The notes under the pieces were generated by a model, which had not been told where the DNA came from, did no database searches, and saw only the letters and a list, made by a program, of their open reading frames with translations. A stretch of 64,000 bases of DNA from Pseudomonas plecoglossicida NBRC 103162 = DSM 15088 (GTDB lineage Bacteria; Pseudomonadota; Gammaproteobacteria; Pseudomonadales; Pseudomonadaceae), in NCBI RefSeq assembly GCF_000730665.1, contig NZ_BBIV01000006.1:124001-188000 (forward strand), read 5' to 3'. Below are positions 44,244-53,244 of this stretch, one piece after another. Made by a program: the position numbers and the translations under genes. Every line of letters starts with the position of its first letter. The stretch's first letter is position 1.

Positions 44244-45098
44244 TTAACCGTTTTGACGGATACCGGCGACCAGCCAAGGCTGGTTCTCGCCCTGGGCGCG
44301 AACCATGTGCCAGCTTTCGCTGAAGGCTTCGCCCTGGTCGAAGCGCGAGGTCTTCGACAAGCCACGGAAGGTCAGGGTGGCGTCGGTACGGTCGGCACGA
44401 TCGTCGACACCGTCCAGTTGCACATCGAGGTTATCGATGTAGGTGGACTGGAAGCCATCACCCAGGTCAGCACGCTCGCGCTTGAGGAACTCGAGCATTT
44501 GCGGGGTGACGAACTCGGCGATCTTGTCCATCTCGTTGGCATCCCAGTGCTGCTGCAGCGACTGGAAGTGGCTGCGGGCGGCTGCCAGGAAGCTCTGCTC
44601 GTTGAACCAGGCTGGTGCGTTGATCACCGGAGCGGGAGCAGCGGCAGGTGCGGCCGAACCACCAAAGACGGACGGCTGGGCAGGCTGGTGATGGGCTTCA
44701 CGCTGGAACGGCGCGTGGCCAGGTGCGGCCATTTGCGGCTGCTGCTGGCGGCGGCGCGCGGCGATGAAGCGGAACACCAGGAAGGCGATGAGCGCGACGA
44801 TCAGGAAGTCCATGATCTGGAAGCCCTCGAAGCCGTCACCCATGAACATGGAAGCCAGCAGGCCACCAGCGGCGAGGCCGGCCAGTGGGCCCAACCAGCG
44901 CGAAGCACCGCTGGCAGCGGCCGGGGCGCGGCCTGGAGCGGTCGGCGCGGCGGCAGGCGTGGTTGGCGTGGCCTGGCGGGTCTGGTGGATAGGCGCGGAG
45001 CCCGAGCTCTTGCCGCCGCCGAAACGTTTGGCGTTGGCGTCCAGGCTCAGCGTCAGGCCGACGCAGAGCGCCAGTGCGATGCTAAGAAAACGTTGCAT
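44244..45098 (-). CDS. Tim44-like domain membrane protein
   Basis: 284 aa from ATG 45098. Signal peptide residues 1-23 (DANA cleavage), a Gly/Ala/Pro-rich low-complexity stretch (25-70), a hydrophobic segment WLGPLAGLAAGGLLASMFMG and a second helix MDFLIVALIAFLVFRFI (about 95-111). The C-terminal Tim44-like domain (about 160-284) reads WFNEQSFLAAARSHFQSLQQ to WLVAGIRQNG. Membrane-associated; bacterial Tim44-like proteins have no settled role. Confidence 0.88.
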   Translation of the reverse strand: MQRFLSIALALCVGLTLSLDANAKRFGGGKSSGSAPIHQTRQATPTTPAAAPTAPGRAPAAASGASRWLGPLAGLAAGGLLASMFMGDGFEGFQIMDFLIVALIAFLVFRFIAARRRQQQPQMAAPGHAPFQREAHHQPAQPSVFGGSAAPAAAPAPVINAPAWFNEQSFLAAARSHFQSLQQHWDANEMDKIAEFVTPQMLEFLKRERADLGDGFQSTYIDNLDVQLDGVDDRADRTDATLTFRGLSKTSRFDQGEAFSESWHMVRAQGENQPWLVAGIRQNG

Positions 45099-45218
45099 AA
45101 ATGGGATTTCCCCTGTTGTGGATTGCACGCGCGTCATGGTGCACAGGTTCCACGGCACATGACCAGCGACATAATGTTTCGAGCTTTTGCCTGAAGGTTA
45201 CAAGCCTGACCGAGCCGG

Positions 45219-45249
45219 CCCCCGTGGGAGCCGGCATGCCGGCGATAGC
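45219..45249. repeat. Single REP element
   Basis: CCCGTGGGAGCCGGCATGCC-type core (45221-45240) plus GGCGATAGC, a variant of the REP pair at 9738-9838. Located between the convergently read ends of the Tim44-like promoter region and the uvrD 3' end. Confidence 0.7.
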
Positions 45250-45261
45250 AGCATCAAGGCC

Positions 45262-47448
45262 TCAGATGGCCTCGAGCTTGGCATACCCCAGCATCAGCCA
45301 CTTGCTGCCTTCGGCAAAGTTGACCTGCACCCGAGCCTGGGCGCCAGATCCCTCGAAGTTGAGGATGACCCCTTCACCGAACACCGAATGTTGCACGCGC
45401 TGGCCGAGACTGAAGGCGGTCTGCGGGATGCTGGCGTTGGCGAACAGGCTGCTGGTGCTGGCTTGCGCGCCACCGAACGGGCGGCTGACGCTGTTGGACA
45501 AGCGTACTTCCTGAACCAGCCCCGACGGAATTTCCCTGACGAAACGCGATACCTTGTTGTAGGTCTCGCTGCCATAAAGGCGCCGTGTTTCGGCGTAGGT
45601 CATGATCAGCTGGCGCATGGCGCGGGTAATACCCACGTAGGCCAGGCGGCGCTCTTCTTCCAGGCGGCCGGGCTCTTCCAGGCTCATCTTGTGCGGGAAC
45701 AGGCCTTCTTCCATGCCCACCAGGAACACATAGGGGAATTCCAGGCCCTTGGCGCTGTGCAGGGTCATGAGCTGGATGCTGTCTTCGTGCTCGTCGGCCT
45801 GGGATTCGCCCGCTTCCAGCGAGGCATGGCCGAGGAAGGCCGACAGCGGTGAAAGGTCGGCGTCGTCATCGCTGGCTTCGAAGTTGCGCGCGGCGCTGAC
45901 CAGTTCCTCGAGGTTTTCTACCCGTGCCTGACCCTTTTCACCTTTTTCTTCCTGGTGATAGATGATCAGCCCGGACTGCTCGATGACCGTTTGGGTCATC
46001 GTGTGCAAGGGCATGTCCGCGACCTTGCCGGCCAGGTTCTCGATCAGTTCGATAAAGGCGCCCAGCGCACCCGCTGCACGGCCCTTGAGTGCCTTGGCGG
46101 CAATCAGCTGACACATGGCCTCCCACATCGACAGCTGACTGTGGCGGGCATGGTCGCGGATGGCTTCGACGGTTTTCTCGCCGATGCCGCGCGGTGGTAC
46201 GTTGATCACCCGCTCCAGCGCCGCGTCGTTGCCTCGGCCTTCGAGCAGGCGCAGGTAGGCCATGGCGTTCTTGATCTCGGCACGCTCGAAGAAGCGCTGG
46301 CCGCCATAGATGCGGTAAGGAATGCGCTCGCGCAGCAGGGCCTCTTCCAGCACCCGCGACTGGGCGTTGGAGCGATAGAGGATGGCGACATCGTTACGCG
46401 AACAGCCGCCCTTGATCAGGCTCTCGATGGTCTCCACCACATAACGGGCTTCGTCGTGCTCGTTATAGGCGGCGTACAGCGTCAGCGGCTCGCCTTCGCC
46501 CAGGTCGGTCCACAGCTCCTTGCCCAGGCGCCCACTGTTGTTGGCGATGAGGGCGTTGGCGGCCTTGAGGATGCCGCCGGTAGAGCGGTAGTTCTGCTCC
46601 AGGCGGATCATCTCGGCGTCGGGGAAGTCGGCAGTGTACTGATGGATGTTCTCGATCTTGGCGCCGCGCCAGCCGTAGATCGACTGGTCGTCGTCGCCCA
46701 CCGCCATCAGGCTGCCGCCATGCTTGCCTGCCAGCAGGCGCAACCAGGCGTACTGCACGGCGTTGGTGTCCTGGAACTCGTCGACCAGCAGGTGGCGGAA
46801 GCGCCGTTGGTAGTGCTCCAACAGGCCAGGGTGGTCGCGCCACAGGTCGAGGGCGCGAAGCAGCAATTCCGAGAAGTCGATGACCCCGGCGCGCTCACAG
46901 GCCTGTTCGTAGGCGCTATAGACATCGCGCATGGTCTGCAGGAACAGGTCGCCACTGGCCTGGATATGCTGTGGCCGCAGGCCCTCGTCCTTCTGCCCGT
47001 TGATGAACCACTGCGCCTGGCGCGCGGGCCATTTCTGCTCGTCCAGGCCGAGCTCGCGCATCACCCGCTTGATCAGGCGCTGCTGGTCATCGCTGTCGAG
47101 AATCTGGAAGTTCTGTACCAGGCGAGCTTCCTGCCAATGCGCGCGCAACAGGCGGTGCGCCAGGCCGTGGAAGGTGCCGACCCACATGCCCGCCGGGTTG
47201 ATGCCCAGCAGTTGCTCGATCCGCTGGCGCATCTCGGCGGCCGCCTTGTTGGTAAAGGTCACCGACAGGATCGAGTGCGGCGAGGCCTGCTCCACCTGGA
47301 TCAGCCAGGCGATGCGGTGCACCAGCACGCGGGTTTTACCGGAACCGGCGCCCGCGAGCACCAGTTGGCGCCCGAGCGTGGCCGCGACAGCCTGGCGTTG
47401 GGCATCGTTGAGGGAATTGAGCAGTAGGGAGAGGTCATCTGTGTGCAT
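45262..47448 (-). CDS. uvrD: DNA helicase II (UvrD)
   Basis: 728 aa superfamily 1A 3'-5' helicase for nucleotide-excision and mismatch repair. Q motif LNDAQRQAVA (13-22), Walker A AGAGSGKTRVL (33-43), motif II VDEFQDTN, motif III GDDDQSIYGWRGA, motif V TLHSAKGLEFPYVF and motif VI EERRLAYVGITRA are all present. The C-terminal SVFGEGVILNFEG Tudor-like segment, which contacts RNA polymerase or MutL, is intact. Normal length. Confidence 0.96.
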   Translation of the reverse strand: MHTDDLSLLLNSLNDAQRQAVAATLGRQLVLAGAGSGKTRVLVHRIAWLIQVEQASPHSILSVTFTNKAAAEMRQRIEQLLGINPAGMWVGTFHGLAHRLLRAHWQEARLVQNFQILDSDDQQRLIKRVMRELGLDEQKWPARQAQWFINGQKDEGLRPQHIQASGDLFLQTMRDVYSAYEQACERAGVIDFSELLLRALDLWRDHPGLLEHYQRRFRHLLVDEFQDTNAVQYAWLRLLAGKHGGSLMAVGDDDQSIYGWRGAKIENIHQYTADFPDAEMIRLEQNYRSTGGILKAANALIANNSGRLGKELWTDLGEGEPLTLYAAYNEHDEARYVVETIESLIKGGCSRNDVAILYRSNAQSRVLEEALLRERIPYRIYGGQRFFERAEIKNAMAYLRLLEGRGNDAALERVINVPPRGIGEKTVEAIRDHARHSQLSMWEAMCQLIAAKALKGRAAGALGAFIELIENLAGKVADMPLHTMTQTVIEQSGLIIYHQEEKGEKGQARVENLEELVSAARNFEASDDDADLSPLSAFLGHASLEAGESQADEHEDSIQLMTLHSAKGLEFPYVFLVGMEEGLFPHKMSLEEPGRLEEERRLAYVGITRAMRQLIMTYAETRRLYGSETYNKVSRFVREIPSGLVQEVRLSNSVSRPFGGAQASTSSLFANASIPQTAFSLGQRVQHSVFGEGVILNFEGSGAQARVQVNFAEGSKWLMLGYAKLEAI

Positions 47449-47586
47449 CCGGCCATTCTAGGGGGAGGCCGGTTACGGGGCAAACACCTACTGTATAAAT
47501 ATTCACCTTCAGGTACTGTCGCTCATCGGTTTGTTGCACCGCGCCAGCCAGATCAACGCCTGAAGTCGATCTGGCATGGCCAGACA

Positions 47587-47904
47587 TCAGTTGATGGCTA
47601 CGCGGTGCTCGATTTCAACCCTTTGCGAACCGTCGGCATGCATGATTTCCAGGCCTTTCCAGGGACTTGCGCCCTCGCGCCTGAAAAATACTGGCTTTTC
47701 GGTCAACACCTGGATCGCCGGCTCCCCACTGTCTACCAGTGTGAGCTGGAGAACTTCCCAGCCGCCTTTGTGGCGTACCTTGGGTTCTGCCAGAACAGGC
47801 TCGATGCCTGGGTGGGCAACGGTCACGGTTCCCTGAACCTCGAAGCAGGTTGGCTGGCCTGGGACTTCGTTGTTGTACGCATAGAGGTTTTCGATTTTAT
47901 TCAT
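47587..47904 (-). CDS. Small hypothetical protein
   Basis: 105 aa from ATG 47904 (AAAGG upstream; the frame stays open to 47970). Not recognised. Mostly predicted beta strands (FEVQGTVTVAHPGIEPVL, GWEVLQLTLVDSGEPAIQVL), no cysteine motif, no signal peptide. It sits between uvrD and zwf on the same strand, 87 bp after the zwf stop; codon usage looks normal for the genome. Conserved small soluble protein of unknown role. Confidence 0.6.
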   Translation of the reverse strand: MNKIENLYAYNNEVPGQPTCFEVQGTVTVAHPGIEPVLAEPKVRHKGGWEVLQLTLVDSGEPAIQVLTEKPVFFRREGASPWKGLEIMHADGSQRVEIEHRVAIN

Positions 47905-47991
47905 GATGAATGCCTTTGCAGTTGAAAGTGGCGCCAACAGACGCCGCGCCACTTTCGCTGCTGCAAGCAAGCGCTGGTATCGGGCAAACTT

Positions 47992-49434
47992 TCAGCTATG
48001 CCAATGCCTGCCGTGCCCGGCCAGCAGGCTGTTTGCCTGATCAGGGCCATTGCTCCCGGCCGCATAGTGCCGGGGTGGCTGGAAGTGCTCGTCCCAGCCT
48101 TTGAGGATGGCGTCGATCCAGGCCCAGGCGGCTTCCACTTCGTCGCGTCGCATGAACAGCGTCGAATCCCCCTCCAGCACATCCAGCAACAGACGCTCGT
48201 AAGCCTCCCACCGGCGGGTCTGGCCAAACACCTGGGCCAGGTTGAGGTCGAGGTCCACAGGTTCCAGGCGCATGCCCTTGCCAGGGCTCTTGGTCATCAT
48301 GCGCAGGCTGATGCGCTCGTCTGGTTGCAACTGGATCAGTAGCTGGTTGGCCTGACCACCGCTGAACAGCTCATGGGGCACGGGCTTGAACTGGATCACG
48401 ATCTGCGACGAGCGCCGCGCCATGCGTTTGCCGGTTCGCAGGTAGAAGGGCACGCCGGCCCAGCGCCAGTTGTCGATGTGCGCCTGCACGGCGACGAAGG
48501 TTTCGGTATCGCTGTCGTTGTCCACATCCTTTTCGAAGTAGTAGGCCGGCACTTCCTGCCCGCCGATGTGTCCGGCACCGTACTGGCCACGTACGGTCTT
48601 GTCCTGCACGTCCTGGCCATTTATCGGCTTCAGCGCGCGCAGGATCTTCACTTTTTCGTCGCGCACGGCCTCGGCTTCAAATTGCGCAGGAGGTTCCATG
48701 GCCACCAGGCACAGTAGCTGCAGCAAGTGGTTCTGCAGCATATCGCGGGTCGCGCCTGCCCGGTCGTAGTAGCCGCCGCGGTTCTCTACCCCCAGGGTTT
48801 CACACACACTGATCTGCACATGGTCGATCTGGCCATTGCGCCACACCGGTTCGAGCAGGGCATTGGCAAAGCGCAGGGCCATGAGGTTTTGCACGGTCTC
48901 CTTGCCCAGGTAGTGGTCGATGCGAAATACCTGGCTCTCCTCGAACACGCTGCCGATCGCTTCGTTGATGGCGATGGCCGATTCCTGCGAGTGGCCGATG
49001 GGTTTCTCCAGCACGATGCGGGCTTCGTTGTCGGCCAGCCCGGCGATGTGCAGGTGCTTGGCAATCGGTACGAACAGGTTGGGGGCAGTGGCGAGGTAGT
49101 AGATGCGAGTAAGCCCGCCAGGCTCCCCGAGGAAGCGTGCCAGGCGGCCGAAGTCGGCGCTCTGCGATGCGTCCATGGGGAAGTAGTCGAGGCGCGCGGA
49201 AAAACGTCGCCACACTTCTTCGTCGAAGTCGCTGCGGGCAATCTGGGCCCGGCAATGGCGTTCGGCGAGCTTGAGGTAGTCATCGCGCGACAGGTTGCGA
49301 CGCGCCAGGGCGATGACGCGCACGGCAATGTCCAGGCGCCCCTCGCGATACAGGTGATAGAGCGCCGGCAGCAACTTGTGCAGGGCCAGATCACCCGTGC
49401 CACCGAACACCAGAATGTCGCAAGGAATCGTCAA
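47992..49434 (-). CDS. zwf: Glucose-6-phosphate 1-dehydrogenase
   Basis: 480 aa. TTG at 49434 is favoured as start (GGAGAG 6 nt upstream; product MTIPCDILVF); a GTG 5 codons earlier lacks an RBS. NAD(P)-binding VFGGTGDLALHKLLPALY (9-26), active-site RIDHYLGKETVQNL with catalytic His, and EKPIGHS. Makes 6-phosphogluconolactone for the Entner-Doudoroff and pentose phosphate routes and NADPH. Not next to pgl/eda, so it is a stand-alone copy. Divergent from a HexR-like regulator with a HexR palindrome between them. Confidence 0.95.
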   Translation of the reverse strand: MTIPCDILVFGGTGDLALHKLLPALYHLYREGRLDIAVRVIALARRNLSRDDYLKLAERHCRAQIARSDFDEEVWRRFSARLDYFPMDASQSADFGRLARFLGEPGGLTRIYYLATAPNLFVPIAKHLHIAGLADNEARIVLEKPIGHSQESAIAINEAIGSVFEESQVFRIDHYLGKETVQNLMALRFANALLEPVWRNGQIDHVQISVCETLGVENRGGYYDRAGATRDMLQNHLLQLLCLVAMEPPAQFEAEAVRDEKVKILRALKPINGQDVQDKTVRGQYGAGHIGGQEVPAYYFEKDVDNDSDTETFVAVQAHIDNWRWAGVPFYLRTGKRMARRSSQIVIQFKPVPHELFSGGQANQLLIQLQPDERISLRMMTKSPGKGMRLEPVDLDLNLAQVFGQTRRWEAYERLLLDVLEGDSTLFMRRDEVEAAWAWIDAILKGWDEHFQPPRHYAAGSNGPDQANSLLAGHGRHWHS

Positions 49435-49478
49435 ACCACCACTCTCCACGTTCGTTTAACTGGGCGGGTTGGCGTCCA

Positions 49479-49493
49479 TGTAGTATAACTACA
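49479..49493. promoter_or_regulatory. HexR-type operator
   Basis: TGTAGTATAACTACA is an exact fit to the HexR consensus TGTART-N3-AYTACA, a perfect 6+6 palindrome. It sits 45 bp upstream of both zwf and the RpiR-family regulator, consistent with repression of both when KDPG is low. Confidence 0.8.
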
Positions 49494-49537
49494 AGAAAGC
49501 TACGTCCCGGCCAGCCGATCATAACCGAGTCCAGCCC

Positions 49538-50404
49538 GTGAATCTGTTGCAACATATCGCCCAATCGCGCCACCTGCTGCGCAAATCGGAACTCAAAGTC
49601 GCGGACCACGTGCTGCTCGACCCGGCTGCCGTGATGCACAGCTCCATGGCCGATCTGGCGCACAACGTGGGCATCAGCGAGCCGACCATCGTGCGCTTTT
49701 GCCGGGCGATCGGTTGCTCGGGCTTCCAGGACCTCAAGCTGAAGCTGGCGCAAAGTCTGGCGGCGGGTGCGAGCTTTGGTCAGTTCGCCATCCACGAAGA
49801 CGACTCGGTCGCCGACTACAGCCTGAAGATCTTCGACACGACCCTGCACACGCTGATGGAAGTGCGCGAGCAGCTTGATCCGCATGCCCTGCAGCAGGCT
49901 GTGTCGGCCATGGCCCAGGCGCAGCGTGTGGAGTTCTACGGCTTCGGCGCTTCAGGTGCGGTAGCTGCCGACGCCCAGCACAAGTTCTTCCGCCTGCTGC
50001 TCAACGCGGCCGCTTATTCCGACCCGCACATGCAGGCAATGTCGGCGGTAACGCTGAAGCCGGGTGATGTGGCCGTGTGCATTTCCCAGTCGGGGCGCTC
50101 CAAGGACTTGCTGATCACTGCCAACCTGGTACGAGAGAGTGGCGCCAACCTGATCACCCTGTGCCCGAGCCAGACGCCTCTGGCGGAGCTGTCGACCGTC
50201 AACCTGGCGATCGATGTGCATGAAGACACCGAGATCTACACCCCGCTGACTTCGCGTATCGCGCACCTGGTGGTGATCGACGTGCTGGCGATGGGCGTGG
50301 CCATGGCGCGCGGGCCGAGCCTGGTCAATCACCTCAAGAGCGTGAAGCGCAGCTTGCGCAGCCTGCGCCTGTCGCCGAAGTCGATCAAGGCGATGGATGA
50401 GTGA
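49538..50404 (+). CDS. RpiR/HexR-family transcriptional regulator
   Basis: 288 aa with GTG start 49538. N-terminal RpiR helix-turn-helix (about 1-77; MADLAHNVGISEPTIVRFCR) and a SIS sugar-phosphate domain (about 115-260; FGASGAVAADAQHKF, CISQSGRSKDLL). HexR relatives bind 2-keto-3-deoxy-6-phosphogluconate and control zwf, edd, eda and glk. The operator to the left and the divergent zwf support a HexR function. Another hexR copy near edd/glk is expected elsewhere in such genomes, so I give no symbol. Confidence 0.88.
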   Translation: MNLLQHIAQSRHLLRKSELKVADHVLLDPAAVMHSSMADLAHNVGISEPTIVRFCRAIGCSGFQDLKLKLAQSLAAGASFGQFAIHEDDSVADYSLKIFDTTLHTLMEVREQLDPHALQQAVSAMAQAQRVEFYGFGASGAVAADAQHKFFRLLLNAAAYSDPHMQAMSAVTLKPGDVAVCISQSGRSKDLLITANLVRESGANLITLCPSQTPLAELSTVNLAIDVHEDTEIYTPLTSRIAHLVVIDVLAMGVAMARGPSLVNHLKSVKRSLRSLRLSPKSIKAMDE

Positions 50405-50505
50405 GCGAGGCCGTGAATATTCACGGTTTTGTCACGGATTCACAGCCAAACGGTAAACCCCCCGAGCCAGTCTGAAACTCCCGCACTCGATCAGGGAGAC
50501 AGCAA

Positions 50506-50724
50506 ATGGCTCGTGACTTCGATGGCTCTTACCAACCGAGCGCCAAGGCTCGCAAGCAGCAGGAAAAAGATCAGCGCCGCATGGAGTATCGCCGGGCGAT
50601 CGAAAGCTATTGCGACCAGCGCCAGCTGCTGCGCCAACTCGCCGACTACCCGGAGCTGCAAGCGCTCACGGTGTGGCAGGCGTCGGCAGCAACTTCCCCG
50701 AAAAGCGCTCAACAAGCGCGCTGA
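50506..50724 (+). CDS. PA3496-family small protein
   Basis: 72 aa. Starts MARDFDGSYQPSAKARKQQE and is highly charged and helical, with ADYPELQAL near residue 46: the pattern of the short PA3496-like proteins found across Pseudomonas. RBS GGGAGA precedes the ATG. The last 20 codons overlap the 3' end of pycR on the other strand (59 bp), and that tail looks non-conserved, so the stop may have drifted. Function unknown. Confidence 0.7.
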   Translation: MARDFDGSYQPSAKARKQQEKDQRRMEYRRAIESYCDQRQLLRQLADYPELQALTVWQASAATSPKSAQQAR

Positions 50725-51628
50725 TCAGCACACGTTCGCTGCGGATGAATGCCAGAAAGGCCAAGGCTACCGGCGACTGCCGCTTGGCTTTCGACTGCAC
50801 CACGCACCAGCTGCGGTACAGCGGCAGTTCTTCCACCGGCAACTCCTTGAGCATTCCCGTGGCCAGTTCCATGTTCACCGCGTGACGGGTGAGCAGTGCA
50901 ATCCCCAGGCCTGCGATCACGCATTCGCGCTGGGCATCGGCCGAGGCGACTTCCAGCGTCTGGGTAAAGTGCACGCGCTTGTCCTTGAAGTATTCCTCGC
51001 ATGCCTTGCGGGTGCCCGAACCCTGTTCACGGACCAACAGGGTATGAGGCTCCAGGTCCTGCAGGCGCAGCTGGTCGAGCTTGCTCAACGGATGATCCGG
51101 CGGCGCCACGGCGACGATCGGGTTGTTGAGGAACGGCAGGAATTCCAGGCCCATGTCCTGCGGCACCATGGACATGATGATCAGGTCGTCGCGATTGTCG
51201 GAAAGCCGCCGGATCGCCTGGGCCCGGTTGACCACGGTCAGGGTCAGGTTGACCTCCGGGTGACGTTGCTTGAAGGCGGCGAACAGGTGTGGCACGAAGT
51301 ACTTGGCGCTGGATTCGATCGCCAGTTTCAACTGACCTTGCAGTGAGCCCTGCATGTCCGACAACAGCATGTCGAGGCTTTCCAGGCGCCCGAAGATGTC
51401 GTGGCTTGCCCGCTGCAGCGCCTCGGCGGCTTCGGTCAGGTAAAGTTTCTTGCCCACATATTCGAACAAGGGCTGGCCGATCAGCTCTTCGAGCTGACGG
51501 ATCTGTAGACTTACGGCGGGTTGCGTCAGCGCCATCTCTTCCGCTGCGCGGCTGTAAGAGCGTAAATCGCACACCTCGTTGAAGATCTGCAATTGACGCA
51601 AAGTCATACGCATCAATGACTTACGCAT
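50666..51628 (-). CDS. pycR: LysR-family regulator of pyruvate carboxylase (PycR)
   Basis: 320 aa. LysR helix-turn-helix near residues 8-67 (SYSRAAEEMALTQPAVSLQIR) and a PBP2 CbbR-like effector domain (about 95-300). Divergent from pycAB with a 189-bp A/T-rich gap holding CTTATACAG- and TTTGTTTATC-like sequences. The P. aeruginosa orthologue in the same position is PycR, needed in chronic lung infection. The start could also be five codons later (MRMTLRQ). Confidence 0.88.
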   Translation of the reverse strand: MRKSLMRMTLRQLQIFNEVCDLRSYSRAAEEMALTQPAVSLQIRQLEELIGQPLFEYVGKKLYLTEAAEALQRASHDIFGRLESLDMLLSDMQGSLQGQLKLAIESSAKYFVPHLFAAFKQRHPEVNLTLTVVNRAQAIRRLSDNRDDLIIMSMVPQDMGLEFLPFLNNPIVAVAPPDHPLSKLDQLRLQDLEPHTLLVREQGSGTRKACEEYFKDKRVHFTQTLEVASADAQRECVIAGLGIALLTRHAVNMELATGMLKELPVEELPLYRSWCVVQSKAKRQSPVALAFLAFIRSERVLISALVERFSGKLLPTPATP

Positions 51629-51817
51629 TTTTATCGAGGCTCCGGCAAAACCTTGTAACCAAACTATAAGCTTTTGCTTATACAGCCACTAACAAATATT
51701 GATTTTTGTTTATCAACCCAGAGCGCTAGGGTGAATGTGCGACTGGCCAGCGACGTCTGGTCACGCGCCGACCGGTAGAACCGGATCGTCTGTTCCTACG
51801 GCTTTGGGAAGACTCCA

Positions 51818-53233
51818 GTGATAAAAAAAATCCTGATCGCCAACCGGGGTGAAATCGCAGTCCGCATCGTGCGTGCCTGCGCCGAGATGGGCATTCGCTC
51901 TGTCGCGATCTATTCCGACGCCGACCGTCACGCCTTGCACGTCAAGCGCGCCGACGAGGCTTACAGCATCGGTGCCGAGCCTCTGGCCGGTTACCTGAAC
52001 CCGCGCAAGCTGGTCAACCTTGCTGTGGAAACCGGCTGTGATGCCCTGCACCCGGGTTACGGTTTCCTGTCGGAAAACGCTGAACTGGCAGAGATCTGCG
52101 CCGAACGCGGGATCAAGTTCATCGGGCCGGCCGCTGACGTCATTCGTCGCATGGGCGACAAGACCGAAGCGCGTCGCACCATGATCCAGGCAGGTGTGCC
52201 GGTGACGCCGGGCACCGAAGGCAACGTTGCCGACATTCATGAAGCCCTCAGCGAAGGTGAGCGCATCGGTTACCCGGTGATGCTCAAGGCCACTTCCGGT
52301 GGTGGCGGCCGCGGCATTCGCCGTTGCAACAGCCGCGAAGAGCTGGAGCAGAATTTCCCGCGGGTCATTTCCGAAGCTACCAAGGCTTTCGGCTCGGCGG
52401 AAGTGTTCCTGGAAAAGTGCATCGTCAATCCCAAGCACATCGAGGCGCAGATCCTCGGTGACAGCTTCGGCAACGTCGTGCACCTGTTCGAGCGCGATTG
52501 CTCGATCCAGCGCCGTAACCAGAAGCTCATCGAAATTGCCCCGAGCCCACAGCTGACCCCCGAACAGCGCGCCTACATCGGCGACCTGGCGGTGCGCGCG
52601 GCCAAGGCGGTGAACTACGAGAACGCCGGTACCGTGGAGTTCCTGCTCGCCGATGGCGAGGTGTACTTCATGGAGATGAACACCCGGGTGCAGGTGGAAC
52701 ACACCATCACCGAAGAGATCACCGGGATCGACATCGTCCGCGAGCAGATCCGCATCGCCTCGGGCCTGCCGCTGTCGGTCAAGCAGGAAGACATCCAGCA
52801 CCGCGGCTATGCGTTGCAGTTCCGTATCAACGCCGAAGACCCGAAGAACAACTTCCTGCCGAGCTTCGGCAAGATCACCCGCTACTACGCCCCCGGCGGC
52901 CCGGGCGTGCGTACCGACACGGCGATCTACACCGGTTACACCATTCCGCCGTTCTATGACTCCATGTGCCTGAAACTGGTGGTGTGGGCATTGACCTGGG
53001 AAGAAGCCATGGACCGCGGCCTGCGGGCCCTGGACGACATGCGCGTACAAGGCGTGAAGACCACCGCCGCGTATTACCAGGAAATCCTGCGCAATCCGGA
53101 ATTCCGTAGCGGCCAGTTCAACACCAGCTTCGTCGAAAGCCACCCTGAACTGACCAACTACTCGATCAAGCGCAAACCCGAAGAGCTGGCCCTGGCCATC
53201 GCCGCCGCCATCGCCGCCCACGCAGGCCTGTGA
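51818..53233 (+). CDS. pycA: Pyruvate carboxylase, biotin carboxylase subunit A
   Basis: 471 aa, GTG start 51818. Biotin carboxylase: LIANRGEIAVRI at 6-17, ATP-grasp loop KATSGGGGRGI near 156-166, and YFMEMNTRVQVEHTITE near 283-299 with the catalytic residues. Carboxylates biotin on subunit B using ATP and bicarbonate. 11 bp separate it from the next start. Two-subunit form, as in other pseudomonads. Confidence 0.95.
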   Translation: MIKKILIANRGEIAVRIVRACAEMGIRSVAIYSDADRHALHVKRADEAYSIGAEPLAGYLNPRKLVNLAVETGCDALHPGYGFLSENAELAEICAERGIKFIGPAADVIRRMGDKTEARRTMIQAGVPVTPGTEGNVADIHEALSEGERIGYPVMLKATSGGGGRGIRRCNSREELEQNFPRVISEATKAFGSAEVFLEKCIVNPKHIEAQILGDSFGNVVHLFERDCSIQRRNQKLIEIAPSPQLTPEQRAYIGDLAVRAAKAVNYENAGTVEFLLADGEVYFMEMNTRVQVEHTITEEITGIDIVREQIRIASGLPLSVKQEDIQHRGYALQFRINAEDPKNNFLPSFGKITRYYAPGGPGVRTDTAIYTGYTIPPFYDSMCLKLVVWALTWEEAMDRGLRALDDMRVQGVKTTAAYYQEILRNPEFRSGQFNTSFVESHPELTNYSIKRKPEELALAIAAAIAAHAGL

Positions 53234-53244
53234 GGAACCCCATA

